Shown in pieces: positions 34,400-44,276 of a stretch of DNA of 64,000 nt. This DNA comes from Mesorhizobium sp. ZC-5. GTDB lineage: Bacteria > Pseudomonadota > Alphaproteobacteria > Rhizobiales > Rhizobiaceae. The stretch covers positions 62,001 through 126,000 of the forward strand of contig NZ_JAOWPT010000012.1 in the NCBI RefSeq assembly GCF_025753855.1, in the 5' to 3' direction. The notes under the pieces are model-generated. The model saw nothing but the letters and a program-made list of their open reading frames with translations. It was not told where the DNA came from and ran no database searches. A program made the position numbers and the translations under genes. The number at the start of each line of letters is the position of its first letter. Position 1 is the first letter of the stretch.

Positions 34400-35002
34400 A
34401 TGCAGGAAGCCACCGATCGCCCGTATCATCACGGAAATCTGAGGCACGCGATCATCGAGACCGCCATGGCAATGCTGCTCGAGGAGAAGGGCTGGCAGTT
34501 CACTCTGAGGGAGGTAGCCCGCCGCGCCGGCGTCAGCCATGCGGCTCCTTACAAGCACTTTCCGGACAAAGCCGCCCTGCTTTCCGAAATGGCGCTACTG
34601 GGATTCGACAGACTGCATAAGGCGATGGCAACGGCGAAGCCAAGGGGGGCAAATTCCTGGCGCGACGAATTTCTCGCCGTCAGCCGGGCCTATGTTCGGT
34701 TTGGAACGTCAAATCCGGGTCTCTACCGGCTTATGTTCAGCGCGGAGGCCGGCAACGCAGCCGACGTGCATTTGAGCGAAAGGGCGCTCGCGCCGCTTGG
34801 CGTGGTGATCGCATTGCTGGAGCGGGGCGAGGCCGAGGGCGTGCTGCGCAAGCGCGAAGTGCGGGGTCGCGCGGGAGCCTGTTGGGCGCAAGTCCATGGC
34901 ATCACGATGTTGACCATGGAAGGTTTGTTTCGGCTCGAAAAGGTCGGACCGAATCCCCTGGACGCCGCTCTCCTCACGCTGCTCGAAGGGTTGGAGAGCT
35001 GA
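34400..35002 (+). CDS. TetR family transcriptional regulator
   Basis: 200 residues. The HTH is in FTLREVARRAGVSHAAPYKH (residues about 34-53) after the leader YHHGNLRHAIIETAMAMLLE, a form typical of TetR proteins with a WHG-type C-terminal domain. The rest is all-helical, with RFGTSNPGLYRLMFS. Divergent from the exported small protein, it probably regulates it and itself. The ligand is unknown. Confidence 0.86.
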   Translation: MQEATDRPYHHGNLRHAIIETAMAMLLEEKGWQFTLREVARRAGVSHAAPYKHFPDKAALLSEMALLGFDRLHKAMATAKPRGANSWRDEFLAVSRAYVRFGTSNPGLYRLMFSAEAGNAADVHLSERALAPLGVVIALLERGEAEGVLRKREVRGRAGACWAQVHGITMLTMEGLFRLEKVGPNPLDAALLTLLEGLES

Positions 35003-35151
35003 CGGATATCGGCAAAGCCGGCGGCCTTGGTGAAAGGCCTGCTGCAATGACGGTCCGGCGGGTCGACCTGGCTCGTTCGCTTCCCGCTTCTGGATATTGT
35101 CCACGATGACGGTTTTAGCAAAAAGCCCACCCGTAACCCTCGCTCGAATTC

Positions 35152-35712
35152 ATGCCGATGCAGCTCGTCAAACCCGCCGCCGAATACCTGCCGTCCTATG
35201 TCGACGCCCTCCAGCGCGGTTGGTCGCCCGCGAGCATCCGCAGCGCGGAGATCGCGCGGGAGCATCGGGATGCGATCGCCGATGATGCGGCCGCGTTCGT
35301 AGACAGCCTCGACGATCCGCAGGCGAGCGGCAAGCCGATCACGCTGCCGGACGGCACGCAGGTGCCGCGGCTGCCGGGTTTCATCCGCTGGATGTGGGAC
35401 GGCGAATTCAGCGGTTCGATCCAGCTGCGCTGGCAGAACGGCACGTCGGAACTGCCGCCGCACGTGCTCGGCCATATCGGCTACACCGTGGTGCCATGGA
35501 AACACCGGCTCGGCTACGCAACAAGGGCGCTCGGCCTGCTGCTGCCGGAGGCGAGGGCGGTGGGACTGGATTATGTCGAGATCACCACCGAGGCCGACAA
35601 CCTGCCGTCGCAGAAGGTGGTCACCGCCAATGCCGGCGTTCTGGTCGAACGCTTTCACAAGCTGCCGGTTTATGGCGGCGGCGAAAGCCTGCGGTTCCGG
35701 ATTACGCTCTGA
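35152..35712 (+). CDS. GNAT family N-acetyltransferase
   Basis: 186 residues. The acetyl-CoA site is in HIGYTVVPWKHRLGYATRAL, the R/Q-x-x-G-x-G/A loop region, followed by LLLPEARAVGLDYVEITTEA and a C-terminal strand. This matches the predicted acetyltransferase (RimI-like/COG3981) group. The substrate is unknown. Two ATGs at 35152 and 35158 are both possible. It is convergent with the MFS gene, with three bases between the stop codons. Confidence 0.83.
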   Translation: MPMQLVKPAAEYLPSYVDALQRGWSPASIRSAEIAREHRDAIADDAAAFVDSLDDPQASGKPITLPDGTQVPRLPGFIRWMWDGEFSGSIQLRWQNGTSELPPHVLGHIGYTVVPWKHRLGYATRALGLLLPEARAVGLDYVEITTEADNLPSQKVVTANAGVLVERFHKLPVYGGGESLRFRITL

Positions 35713-35715
35713 CGC

Positions 35716-36903
35716 TTATTCCGCCGCACCCACAGGCTGGGGCGGGGTGAGGCCGCGGCGCTGCTCGGCGATCCAGGACGAAAGCGCGACGACTGTCGCG
35801 ACGACCATCGCGGCGACCCCGAGCAGCGGCAGGCTGCGGTAGGAATAGCCGGCGTTGAGCATCATCGCGCCGACGAAGGCGGCAAGCGCGATGCCGACGT
35901 TGAAGCCGGACGGAATGAGCGAGGACGCGAGATTCGGAGCGTCGGCGGTCCAGCTCAGGATACGGGTCTGGATCGGCGTGCCGACCGCGAAGTTGAGGCC
36001 GCCCCACAGCGTCAGCGCCGCCACCATGGGCAGCGGGTAGGGGCTGACCAGGTAGATCGTTGCCAGCACCACGCCTTGCAAGGCCAGCATGGTGATGAGC
36101 GACGGCATCAGCCTGTGGTCGGAGAGCTTGCCGCCGATGAAGACGCCGAGCGTGGCGCCGATGCCGTTGAGCAGCAACACCCACGGCACGAACGCCGCGT
36201 CGAGACCGGTCACCTGCTGCAACAGCGGCGCGATATAGGTGTAAGGCACGAACTGGCAGAGCATCAGCATCAGCATCAGGATAAGCGACGTCCACACCTG
36301 CTGGCGGCCCAAGACCCGCACCTCGCTCCGCAATCCGGCCGGCGGCCTGGAACTGCCGGCGGTGCGCGGCAACAAGGCGATCATCGCCAGTGCTGCGACG
36401 ATGCCCAGCACGAACATCGCCCAGAAGGTCGCGCGCCAGCCCCAGACATTGCCGATCGCGGTGCCGGCCGGAACGCCGACGATGCCGGAAACGGTGAGGC
36501 CAGCCAGGATGAGCGCAACCGCCATGCCGCGCTGGTCTTCGCGCACCAGGGAGACCGCCACCACCATGGCAACGCCGAAATAGGCGCCGTGCGCGACCGC
36601 GACGGCGATGCGGATCGACAGCATGGCCGCGAAATCGGGCGCCAGCGCGCAGGCGGCCTGGCCGGCGCAGAACACCACCATCAGGCAGAGCAGCAGCGTC
36701 TTGCGCGGCACTCTCGCGGTGGCGAGCGTCAGCAACGGCCCGCCGATGGCGATGCCGAGGGCGTAGCCGGAAACAAGGTAGCCGGCGGTCGGCACGCTGA
36801 CGCCCAGCCCTTCCGCCACCTGCGGCAGCACGCCGGCGATGACGAACTCCGTGGTGCCGAAGGCGAAAGCGGCAATGAACAAGGCTATCAGCGGAAGCGA
36901 CAT
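35716..36903 (-). CDS. MFS transporter, DHA1 family
   Basis: 395 residues, about 12 helices. It starts MSLPLIALFIAAFAFGTTEF, which contains the FGTTEFVI motif common in sugar/arabinose-efflux-like (AraJ/YdhP) exporters. The helix 4-5 region reads GVAMVVAVSLVREDQRGMAV. The substrate is not predictable. A longer frame running back into the ABC-F region is not the real start; the ATG at 36903 begins directly before helix 1. It is downstream of the second ABC-F gene on the same strand, 152 bases away. Confidence 0.86.
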   Translation of the reverse strand: MSLPLIALFIAAFAFGTTEFVIAGVLPQVAEGLGVSVPTAGYLVSGYALGIAIGGPLLTLATARVPRKTLLLCLMVVFCAGQAACALAPDFAAMLSIRIAVAVAHGAYFGVAMVVAVSLVREDQRGMAVALILAGLTVSGIVGVPAGTAIGNVWGWRATFWAMFVLGIVAALAMIALLPRTAGSSRPPAGLRSEVRVLGRQQVWTSLILMLMLMLCQFVPYTYIAPLLQQVTGLDAAFVPWVLLLNGIGATLGVFIGGKLSDHRLMPSLITMLALQGVVLATIYLVSPYPLPMVAALTLWGGLNFAVGTPIQTRILSWTADAPNLASSLIPSGFNVGIALAAFVGAMMLNAGYSYRSLPLLGVAAMVVATVVALSSWIAEQRRGLTPPQPVGAAE

Positions 36904-37055
36904 GATCTTTCGAGCCGGATGGTGGCAGACTGGCCACAGACCATGCACGCCGCTGCCGGGCAATCCATAAATCTTGGGCCAGGCTTTAGTTTTTCTGCAG
37001 GGAAGGATGCTGCTCACACGGGCGGTGCAGCCAGGGCGCCCACCGAAATGAATGA

Positions 37056-38678
<1,623 letters not shown>

Positions 38679-38850
38679 GCTTTTTCAACTTGGGAGATTT
38701 TTGGGGGCTGCGACACGACCGGCGGTCGCGAAAGAGTGGGTCCCCTAAATCATCGTCCTATACCGACGCAAGCGGAAATGCCTCGATCTTCGCATCCCAA
38801 GCCGGTCCGGATGGCTCAGGAAGCCGCCGCAGAGCCCCCACAGGCTTCCG

Positions 38851-39844
38851 CTAGTTCCGGAGAGACGTTCCGAGCGCCTTCGACAGGGTCGCGGACGGCA
38901 GTTCGCCGAATTGGCGCTTGTACTCGGCCGAGAACTCGCCGAAATGCCAGAAACCGAAGCGCGACGCGACGCCCGTCACGGTCCGTTCGCCCGAGGGATG
39001 AGCGAGCGCGCGGCGCACGGCGTTGAGACGCAGTTCCAGCAGCAACGCCTTGGGTGGCCGGCCGAACGCCTCGGTGCAGGTCAGAAAAAGTGTCCGCTCC
39101 CTCACGCCGAGCGCTTCGCACATGGCGCTTATGTTCGGCGGCGTCTCGACACTGCCCATCAGAATGTCGCGCAGTTTCATGGCGACGCGCGCACGCCTGT
39201 GGAGGGGTTCAGCCACATCGGTTGCCGGCACAATCCCCAGGACGACGTCGACAACCTGGCTTTCGATCGCCGCGAGCATGTCCGGCGAGGCATCGCCGTC
39301 GGCTCTGCTCATCAGCGCCTTCAACAGCTTCGCCAGTTTGAATCCTCGCTGGACAACCTCGCGCTTGCGGATCGCCCACGGCCGGTTGAGATATTTCCGG
39401 TCAAGCCCGGGCGCACCTCTGCGGACCTGCATCCAATGCTCGATCTGTCCGACGGGAATGGCAGCAAGCGCGAGCTCGGTCGACCCGTTGGCGATGAACG
39501 CAATGTCCTCGCATGGCCCGACCAGGATCGGCTGGCCCTGGCCGACCTGCTGTCCGCGCACATGTAGCGATCCTTCGGCGGCGGTCGGAAAAGCGATGAC
39601 CCAGGAGTGCGTCGGCGCGCTGCCACGCTGCATGATGCCGGGCTTCCATCGGACGCGACCGACCCTGAAGGGTGTTCAGCACCACCTGGCTCAAACGGCC
39701 CTCGAAAGGACCGCGGCCGATGTGATCGTATTTCTGGTCCCAAGCGATCACGCTGTCGGCCATCATGTCGAAGTCCGAATAGCGGGACTCGAAGGCGGCG
39801 AGAATTTCCACCTGGCGGCCGTAGTTCCCCTGTAAACTCGTCAC
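38851..39844 (-). pseudogene. AraC family regulator interrupted by a +1 frameshift
   Basis: The second part (from about 39660 down) reads VGRVRWKPGIMQRGSAPTHS and then a normal AraC protein ending in the HTH pair (ISAMCEALGVRERTLFLTCT, VASRFGFWHFGEFSAEYKRQ). The first part, from GTG at 39844 behind GGAGG, reads MTSLQGNYGRQVEILAAFES through FEGRLSQVVLNTLQ in another frame. The span is 994 bases, one more than a multiple of three. Removing one G near 39665 (CAGGGTCGG) restores about 330 residues. It is either a real inactivating mutation or a base-call error. It is divergent from the DUF1254/DUF1214 gene, its likely target. Confidence 0.75.
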
Positions 39845-40042
39845 GGCACCCCTCCAGCGCAACGACCGCGGCAACAGTATCAAATGGCTTCGCAGAAATC
39901 GACGGCCACTCGACAATAGTTGTTCCCGCGAGGCCTTGCGAGGCGCGTGCGCTCTTGCAGGATTCCGATAGCGACCCTTTCGGCCGGCGCGTATCCATCT
40001 CTCCATGCCGCTACGGAAGGGCACGCACCAGGGAACGCAGCC

Positions 40043-41593
40043 ATGAACCTTTTCGACAAACGATTTATCATCTCGACGGCCTTCGTCAGCGTGCTCGCGA
40101 TCGCGACGGCGCACGCGCAGAACACACCCGGCTTCAACCAGAAGATACCCGACCAGATCATGACGCCCGACAAGGTCGAGACCCGGCTCGGCACGTTGAA
40201 TTTCGTCGACGGCATTCCGACCGTCGAAACCGCGCAGCTGGTCTACGACAATCTCGATTTCCTGCGTGGGGTCGAGGTTTTCCTCAACTTCGTCCCGGCT
40301 GCCTCGATCGAAGCGGCTCGTCTGGGCAACGCCGAATTGGGTGCGAAGAAGAGCAACCAGGCTGTCATCTTCGACCAGTTGCTGGATTCGAACCCGCTGC
40401 TTCTCACTGGAAACACCGACACTGTCTACTGCCTCGCTATGTTGGATCTCGAAACCGACGGCCCGACGGTCGTCGAGGTTCCACCGGGCTCGGGTCCGGG
40501 CACGGTGGATGACGCGTTCTTCCGCTTCGTCGTCGATATGGGCAGCCCAGGCCCGGACCAGGGCAAGGGCGGCAAATACCTCATCGTTCCCGCCGACTAC
40601 ACCGGCGAATTGCCGAAGGACGTGAAAGACGGCGGCGAGTACTTCATCGCCCGCTCGCCGTCTTACGTGAATCTCCTGGTGCTTCGCGGCTTCCTCGTCG
40701 ACGGCAAGCCGGACGCTGCCTCCAAAATGTTCCGCGAGGGCCTGAAAGTTTATTCGCTCGGCAAGAAAGACAACCCGCCGGCGATGGAGTTCTTCAACGG
40801 CTCGAAAGTGCCCTACAACACGATCCACGCCAACAATTTCGAGTTCTACAAGGAGCTGGATCACGTCATTCAGAAGGAGCCTGTCGATCTTTTCGACCCC
40901 GAACTGCTTGGCCTCGCCGCGGCTATAGGCATCCGCAAGGGCGCGCCATTTGCGCCCGACGAGAGGATGACGAAGACGCTAACCGAAGCCGTCGCGGTCG
41001 CAAACGCAACCGCGCGCGCGATCGGGTTCCGCAATCGTGATCCTCGCGCCGAAATATACGAGGGCTCCCAGTGGAAGACCGGCTTCGTTGGCGCCGACTA
41101 CAGATGGCTGGATGTCGACGGCGTTTCCGGGCGCGGCAAGGACGCACGCACCAACTTCTTCTACCTGGCCACGGTCAACACGCCCGCGATGGCGATGAAG
41201 ATTCCCGGCAAGGGCTCCCAATACGCGATGACCTATCTGGACCAGAGCAGCAACGCGCTCGACGGCGCCAAGACCTATCAGCTCAACGTGCCTGCAAACG
41301 TTCCGGCCAAGGACTTCTGGTCAGTCGTAGTCTATGATCCGCAGACCCGTTCCGAGCTGCAAACGGGCCAGCCGTTCCCGAGCAAGAACAGCAAGCGCAA
41401 CACCGACATGGCCGTTAACGCCGATGGATCGGTCGACCTCTATTTCGGACCGAAGGCGCCGGAAGGAAAGGAAGCCAACTGGATCGAAACCCGCCCCGGC
41501 AAGAGCTGGTTCGCGATCTTCCGGCTCTACGGCCCGTTGGAGCCATGGTTCGAAAAGACCTGGCGGCCGGGCGAGATAACACTGGTGCCGTAA
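40043..41593 (+). CDS. Exported DUF1254/DUF1214 domain protein
   Basis: 516 residues with a Sec signal peptide (FIISTAFVSVLAIATAHAQ, cleavage near 25). A DUF1254 region (about 70-200, with VYDNLDFLRGVEVFLNFVPA and LTGNTDTVYCLAMLDLETDG) and a C-terminal DUF1214 region (YLDQSSNALDGAKTYQLNVP, then DFWSVVVYDPQTRSELQTGQ and the FRLYGPLEPWFEKTWRPGE ending) follow. It is a periplasmic protein of unknown activity. The start at 40043 gives the signal peptide at once; the upstream frame is not needed. Probably controlled by the divergent, frameshifted AraC gene. Confidence 0.85.
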   Translation: MNLFDKRFIISTAFVSVLAIATAHAQNTPGFNQKIPDQIMTPDKVETRLGTLNFVDGIPTVETAQLVYDNLDFLRGVEVFLNFVPAASIEAARLGNAELGAKKSNQAVIFDQLLDSNPLLLTGNTDTVYCLAMLDLETDGPTVVEVPPGSGPGTVDDAFFRFVVDMGSPGPDQGKGGKYLIVPADYTGELPKDVKDGGEYFIARSPSYVNLLVLRGFLVDGKPDAASKMFREGLKVYSLGKKDNPPAMEFFNGSKVPYNTIHANNFEFYKELDHVIQKEPVDLFDPELLGLAAAIGIRKGAPFAPDERMTKTLTEAVAVANATARAIGFRNRDPRAEIYEGSQWKTGFVGADYRWLDVDGVSGRGKDARTNFFYLATVNTPAMAMKIPGKGSQYAMTYLDQSSNALDGAKTYQLNVPANVPAKDFWSVVVYDPQTRSELQTGQPFPSKNSKRNTDMAVNADGSVDLYFGPKAPEGKEANWIETRPGKSWFAIFRLYGPLEPWFEKTWRPGEITLVP

Positions 41594-41607
41594 CGGTCGG
41601 AGCGTAG

Positions 41608-41638
41608 GGGCGCGGGAGTTCATTGCGAACCCGCGCCC
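41608..41638. terminator. Possible stem-loop between convergent genes
   Basis: GGGCGCGGG and CCCGCGCCC are separated by 13 bases between the DUF1254/DUF1214 gene and the Na/Pi symporter gene, which converge here. There is no T-run on either side, so termination is possible but not proven. Confidence 0.35.
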
Positions 41639-41657
41639 ATGCGATTTCGGAATGCGC

Positions 41658-43322
41658 TCAGCTCGCCTTCAGCCGCGATCCGCGCAAAAGGCCCTGTTCC
41701 TCGAGCACCGGATAGGCGATGGAGGCGAGCAGGGAGTTGATCTGCTTGAGGTCGCGGATGGTGTCGAGGTGGATGGAACTGGTCTCGACGCTTTTTGCGG
41801 TACCCTCGCGCAGCCGCTGGAAATGGCTCTGGCTCGCTTCCTTTTCCAGTGCCCGCAGCCGGTCTTTTTCCTCGACCAGCTGGCGAGCGGTTTCGGGATC
41901 GCGCGAGACCAGCACGTTGAAGGCGAGCCGCGCATTGGTCAGCACCGAAGAATGGAAGCTGGCGAGTTCGCGCCAGCCCTCCTCGGTGAACTCCAGGCCG
42001 CGGTCGAGCTTCTTCTGCACATGCGCCAGCATGTTGCGCACGATGATGTCGCCGACCTGTTCCAGCTTGACGCAGGCGCCGATCAGTTCCTGATGGCGCA
42101 GCGCCTCGGCCTCGGTGAGCTGGCGGGCGCTGACCTTGGCCAGATAGAGCTTGATCGCCGCGTGTTTCCTGTCGACGCGATCGTCCAACGCCGCAAGTGC
42201 CGCGATCTTGTCGGCGTCGGCCTTCTCGTAAAGCTCGATGATGCGCTTCAGCATGATCTCGACGGTTTCGCAGACGCGCACCACTTCGCGGGTGGCGTTG
42301 GCGAGCGCCTGGCCTGGCGTGTCGAGCGCGCTTTCGTTGAGGGCGCTGAGTTCGGCGTTGGCGAGCGACTCGGCCGGCTTGGCCGGCGTGCCGAGCGCCA
42401 CGATCTTTTCGGACGCGCGATAGACGAGGCCGGCAAGCGGGATGCCGGCGACGAGGATGAGGCAATTGAACAGGATGTGCGCGTTGATGATCTGGTCTGG
42501 CACCGTGGCGCCAAGGTAGGCGACCGGCGGCTTCAGCCAATGGAAGGCGATCATCAGGATCAGGGAACCGGCGCCGCGCATCAGGAGGTTGCCGATCGGC
42601 ACGACGCGCACGCCAGGCTCGGCATGGCGCGTCAGCAGCGGCGCTATGACGGAGCTGCCGAGATTGACGCCGAGCACCAGCACGACGCCAAGTTCCGGCG
42701 GGATGAAGCCACGGCCGGCAAGGGTAACCAGCAGCAGCACGGCGGCGATGCTGGAGTGGAAAAGCCAGGTGACCAGCGCGGCGAGCAGGTACGCGGTGAC
42801 CGGGTCGGTGGAGAAATAATCGACGATGACGGGAAGCAGGCGACTTTCGCGCAGCGGCTCGGAGGCCTCGCCGATCATCTCGAGCGACAGGATCAGCAGG
42901 CCGACGCCGACCAGGATGCGGCCGAACTGGCGCCAGGCGCGCCGCTCGGTGGCCATGAACATCACCGTTCCGGCGGCCAGGCAGATCGGCACCAGCAGGC
43001 TGAGGTCGAAGGACAAAAGCTTGACCACCAGCGCCGAGCCGATCTCGGCGCCACGCACCGCAAGCTGCCCGGAAATGCCGCTGACGATGCCGGACCCGGC
43101 GAAGGAACCGACGAGCAGCGTCACGGCGGTCGAACTTTGCAGCGCGATGGACAGCGCCGCCCCGGTCAGCACCGCCATCACCGGGTTGCGCATCGTGGCG
43201 CGCAGTTTCTGGCGCAGCACATCGCCATAAGCGCGCTCGACGCCGGTGCGCACCATGCGCGTCGCCCACAGGAGCAAAGCGACAGCCCCGGCCAGATGCA
43301 GCAGGACGACCGAGCCGCTCAT
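41658..43322 (-). CDS. Na/Pi cotransporter family protein with PhoU-like tail
   Basis: 554 residues. The N-terminal half is a PNaS-type membrane domain with two inverted repeats (GAALSIALQSSTAVTLLVGS and VTWLFHSSIAAVLLLVTLAG, each with the QSS/HSS motif). The C-terminal third is a helical PhoU-like cytoplasmic domain (ALANATREVVRVCETVEIML onward). The family takes up phosphate with sodium (NptA-like), with PhoU as a regulatory module. The start MSGSVVLLHLAGAVALLLWA begins in helix 1. No pho box was identified upstream. Confidence 0.9.
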   Translation of the reverse strand: MSGSVVLLHLAGAVALLLWATRMVRTGVERAYGDVLRQKLRATMRNPVMAVLTGAALSIALQSSTAVTLLVGSFAGSGIVSGISGQLAVRGAEIGSALVVKLLSFDLSLLVPICLAAGTVMFMATERRAWRQFGRILVGVGLLILSLEMIGEASEPLRESRLLPVIVDYFSTDPVTAYLLAALVTWLFHSSIAAVLLLVTLAGRGFIPPELGVVLVLGVNLGSSVIAPLLTRHAEPGVRVVPIGNLLMRGAGSLILMIAFHWLKPPVAYLGATVPDQIINAHILFNCLILVAGIPLAGLVYRASEKIVALGTPAKPAESLANAELSALNESALDTPGQALANATREVVRVCETVEIMLKRIIELYEKADADKIAALAALDDRVDRKHAAIKLYLAKVSARQLTEAEALRHQELIGACVKLEQVGDIIVRNMLAHVQKKLDRGLEFTEEGWRELASFHSSVLTNARLAFNVLVSRDPETARQLVEEKDRLRALEKEASQSHFQRLREGTAKSVETSSIHLDTIRDLKQINSLLASIAYPVLEEQGLLRGSRLKAS

Positions 43323-43734
43323 CCGCGGGTTCCGGAAGGATCATAAGCGCCGCATGCCGAGACCAGCGCCGCGGCGCCATCCCCGGCAACGGTATGCCAG
43401 AAGCGAATCAAAGCCATTTTTCCATGCGTTTTATCTTAGCCGGATAATAATTTTCGTCCATGCGTCATAAGCGTTTCATGCCGACGCAGTGTGTCGGAAT
43501 TGGATCGGAAGTCAAAGTGAATTGGGACTGGTGGCGACAGGACCAGGTGCGGTGGGAAGGAGTGGCCCGGGGATGATGCGACCGCCGGCAGCGAACTTCC
43601 CGGCCCGCACCCCGGCTGTGAATTAACCTCTGTAAACGTATGAAAGCATTACAAAAATGTAATGGCACCATTCAGTTTCGGTTCATGGGCCGGGCGCTAC
43701 TTCATGGGCATCGACAACCAAGGAGTAAACCCCG
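43323..43734. other. Gap between Na/Pi symporter and RcnB-like gene
   Basis: About 410 bases holding the symporter promoter on one side and the RcnB-like promoter on the other. No convincing ORF. The only clear structure is the palindrome at 43648-43665, annotated separately. Confidence 0.5.
43648..43665. promoter_or_regulatory. Perfect palindrome upstream of the RcnB-like gene
   Basis: CATTACA-AAAA-TGTAATG, seven-base arms with a four-base centre, 70 bases before the RcnB-like start. It is symmetric enough to be an operator for a dimeric regulator; the regulator is not identifiable here. Confidence 0.55.
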
Positions 43735-44139
43735 ATGAAACGTCTCGTCCTCAGCGCAATTGCGTTTTCCATGCTTGCCGTCCCGGCCATGCAGGCTAAG
43801 GCGGCGCCGCTCAACGCACCGCTTGCGCCGCAGGCCAATGTGCAACTCGTCGCCCAGAAACACGTCGTCAAGGAGCGCGTGGTGGTGAAGAAGCACGTCG
43901 TCAAGAAGCGGTACGGCGTCAACAAGCGGGTCGTGCACAAGAAGGTCGTGGTGCACAAGTCGCACTGGAAGCGCGGCCAGAAGTATCCAGGCTGGCGGCA
44001 GCATCGCCCGGTTCGCGACTACCGCCACTACGGCCTGCACCGTCCGGGTCGCGGCCAGGAATGGATCCGCGTCGGCAACGACTACCTGCTGGTCAGCTTC
44101 GCCTCGGGCGTCATCGCCGGCATGATCGCCGCCCGCTAA
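43735..44139 (+). CDS. RcnB-like periplasmic protein
   Basis: 134 residues. A signal peptide (MKRLVLSAIAFSMLAVPAMQ, cleavage after AKA) is followed by a highly basic Lys/Val/His repeat region (residues 40-80, e.g. VVKERVVVKKHVVKKRYGVN) and the RcnB-like C terminus, HRPGRGQEWIRVGNDYLLVS. RcnB of E. coli moderates Ni/Co efflux; many rhizobial relatives have unknown roles. The histidine/lysine-rich segment could bind metal or anionic surfaces. A strong terminator follows. Confidence 0.82.
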   Translation: MKRLVLSAIAFSMLAVPAMQAKAAPLNAPLAPQANVQLVAQKHVVKERVVVKKHVVKKRYGVNKRVVHKKVVVHKSHWKRGQKYPGWRQHRPVRDYRHYGLHRPGRGQEWIRVGNDYLLVSFASGVIAGMIAAR

Positions 44140-44161
44140 GCGGCCCGGCGGGAAGGAACGG

Positions 44162-44188
44162 AGGCGGCTCGCGAGGGCCGCCTTTTTT
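44162..44188 (+). terminator. Rho-independent terminator after the RcnB-like gene
   Basis: AGGCGGC / GCCGCCT stem with an 8-base loop followed by six T residues, 23 bases after the stop codon. Confidence 0.85.
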
Positions 44189-44276
44189 GTTTGCCTGTGA
44201 AAACCGGGCACTCTCCGCATTAGGTGTCGTCTCCACTGCCGCGCATGTTTATATGGAAGGCAAACGAGCTTCATTC

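Noticed and set aside
39401-40864. Long minus-strand frame running through the DUF1254/DUF1214 gene
   Set aside because: Only its end (39844 downwards) is real, as the first part of the frameshifted AraC gene; the rest is antisense shadow.
43500-43640. Short open frame before the RcnB-like gene
   Set aside because: Lacks a ribosome site and overlaps the likely promoter region.
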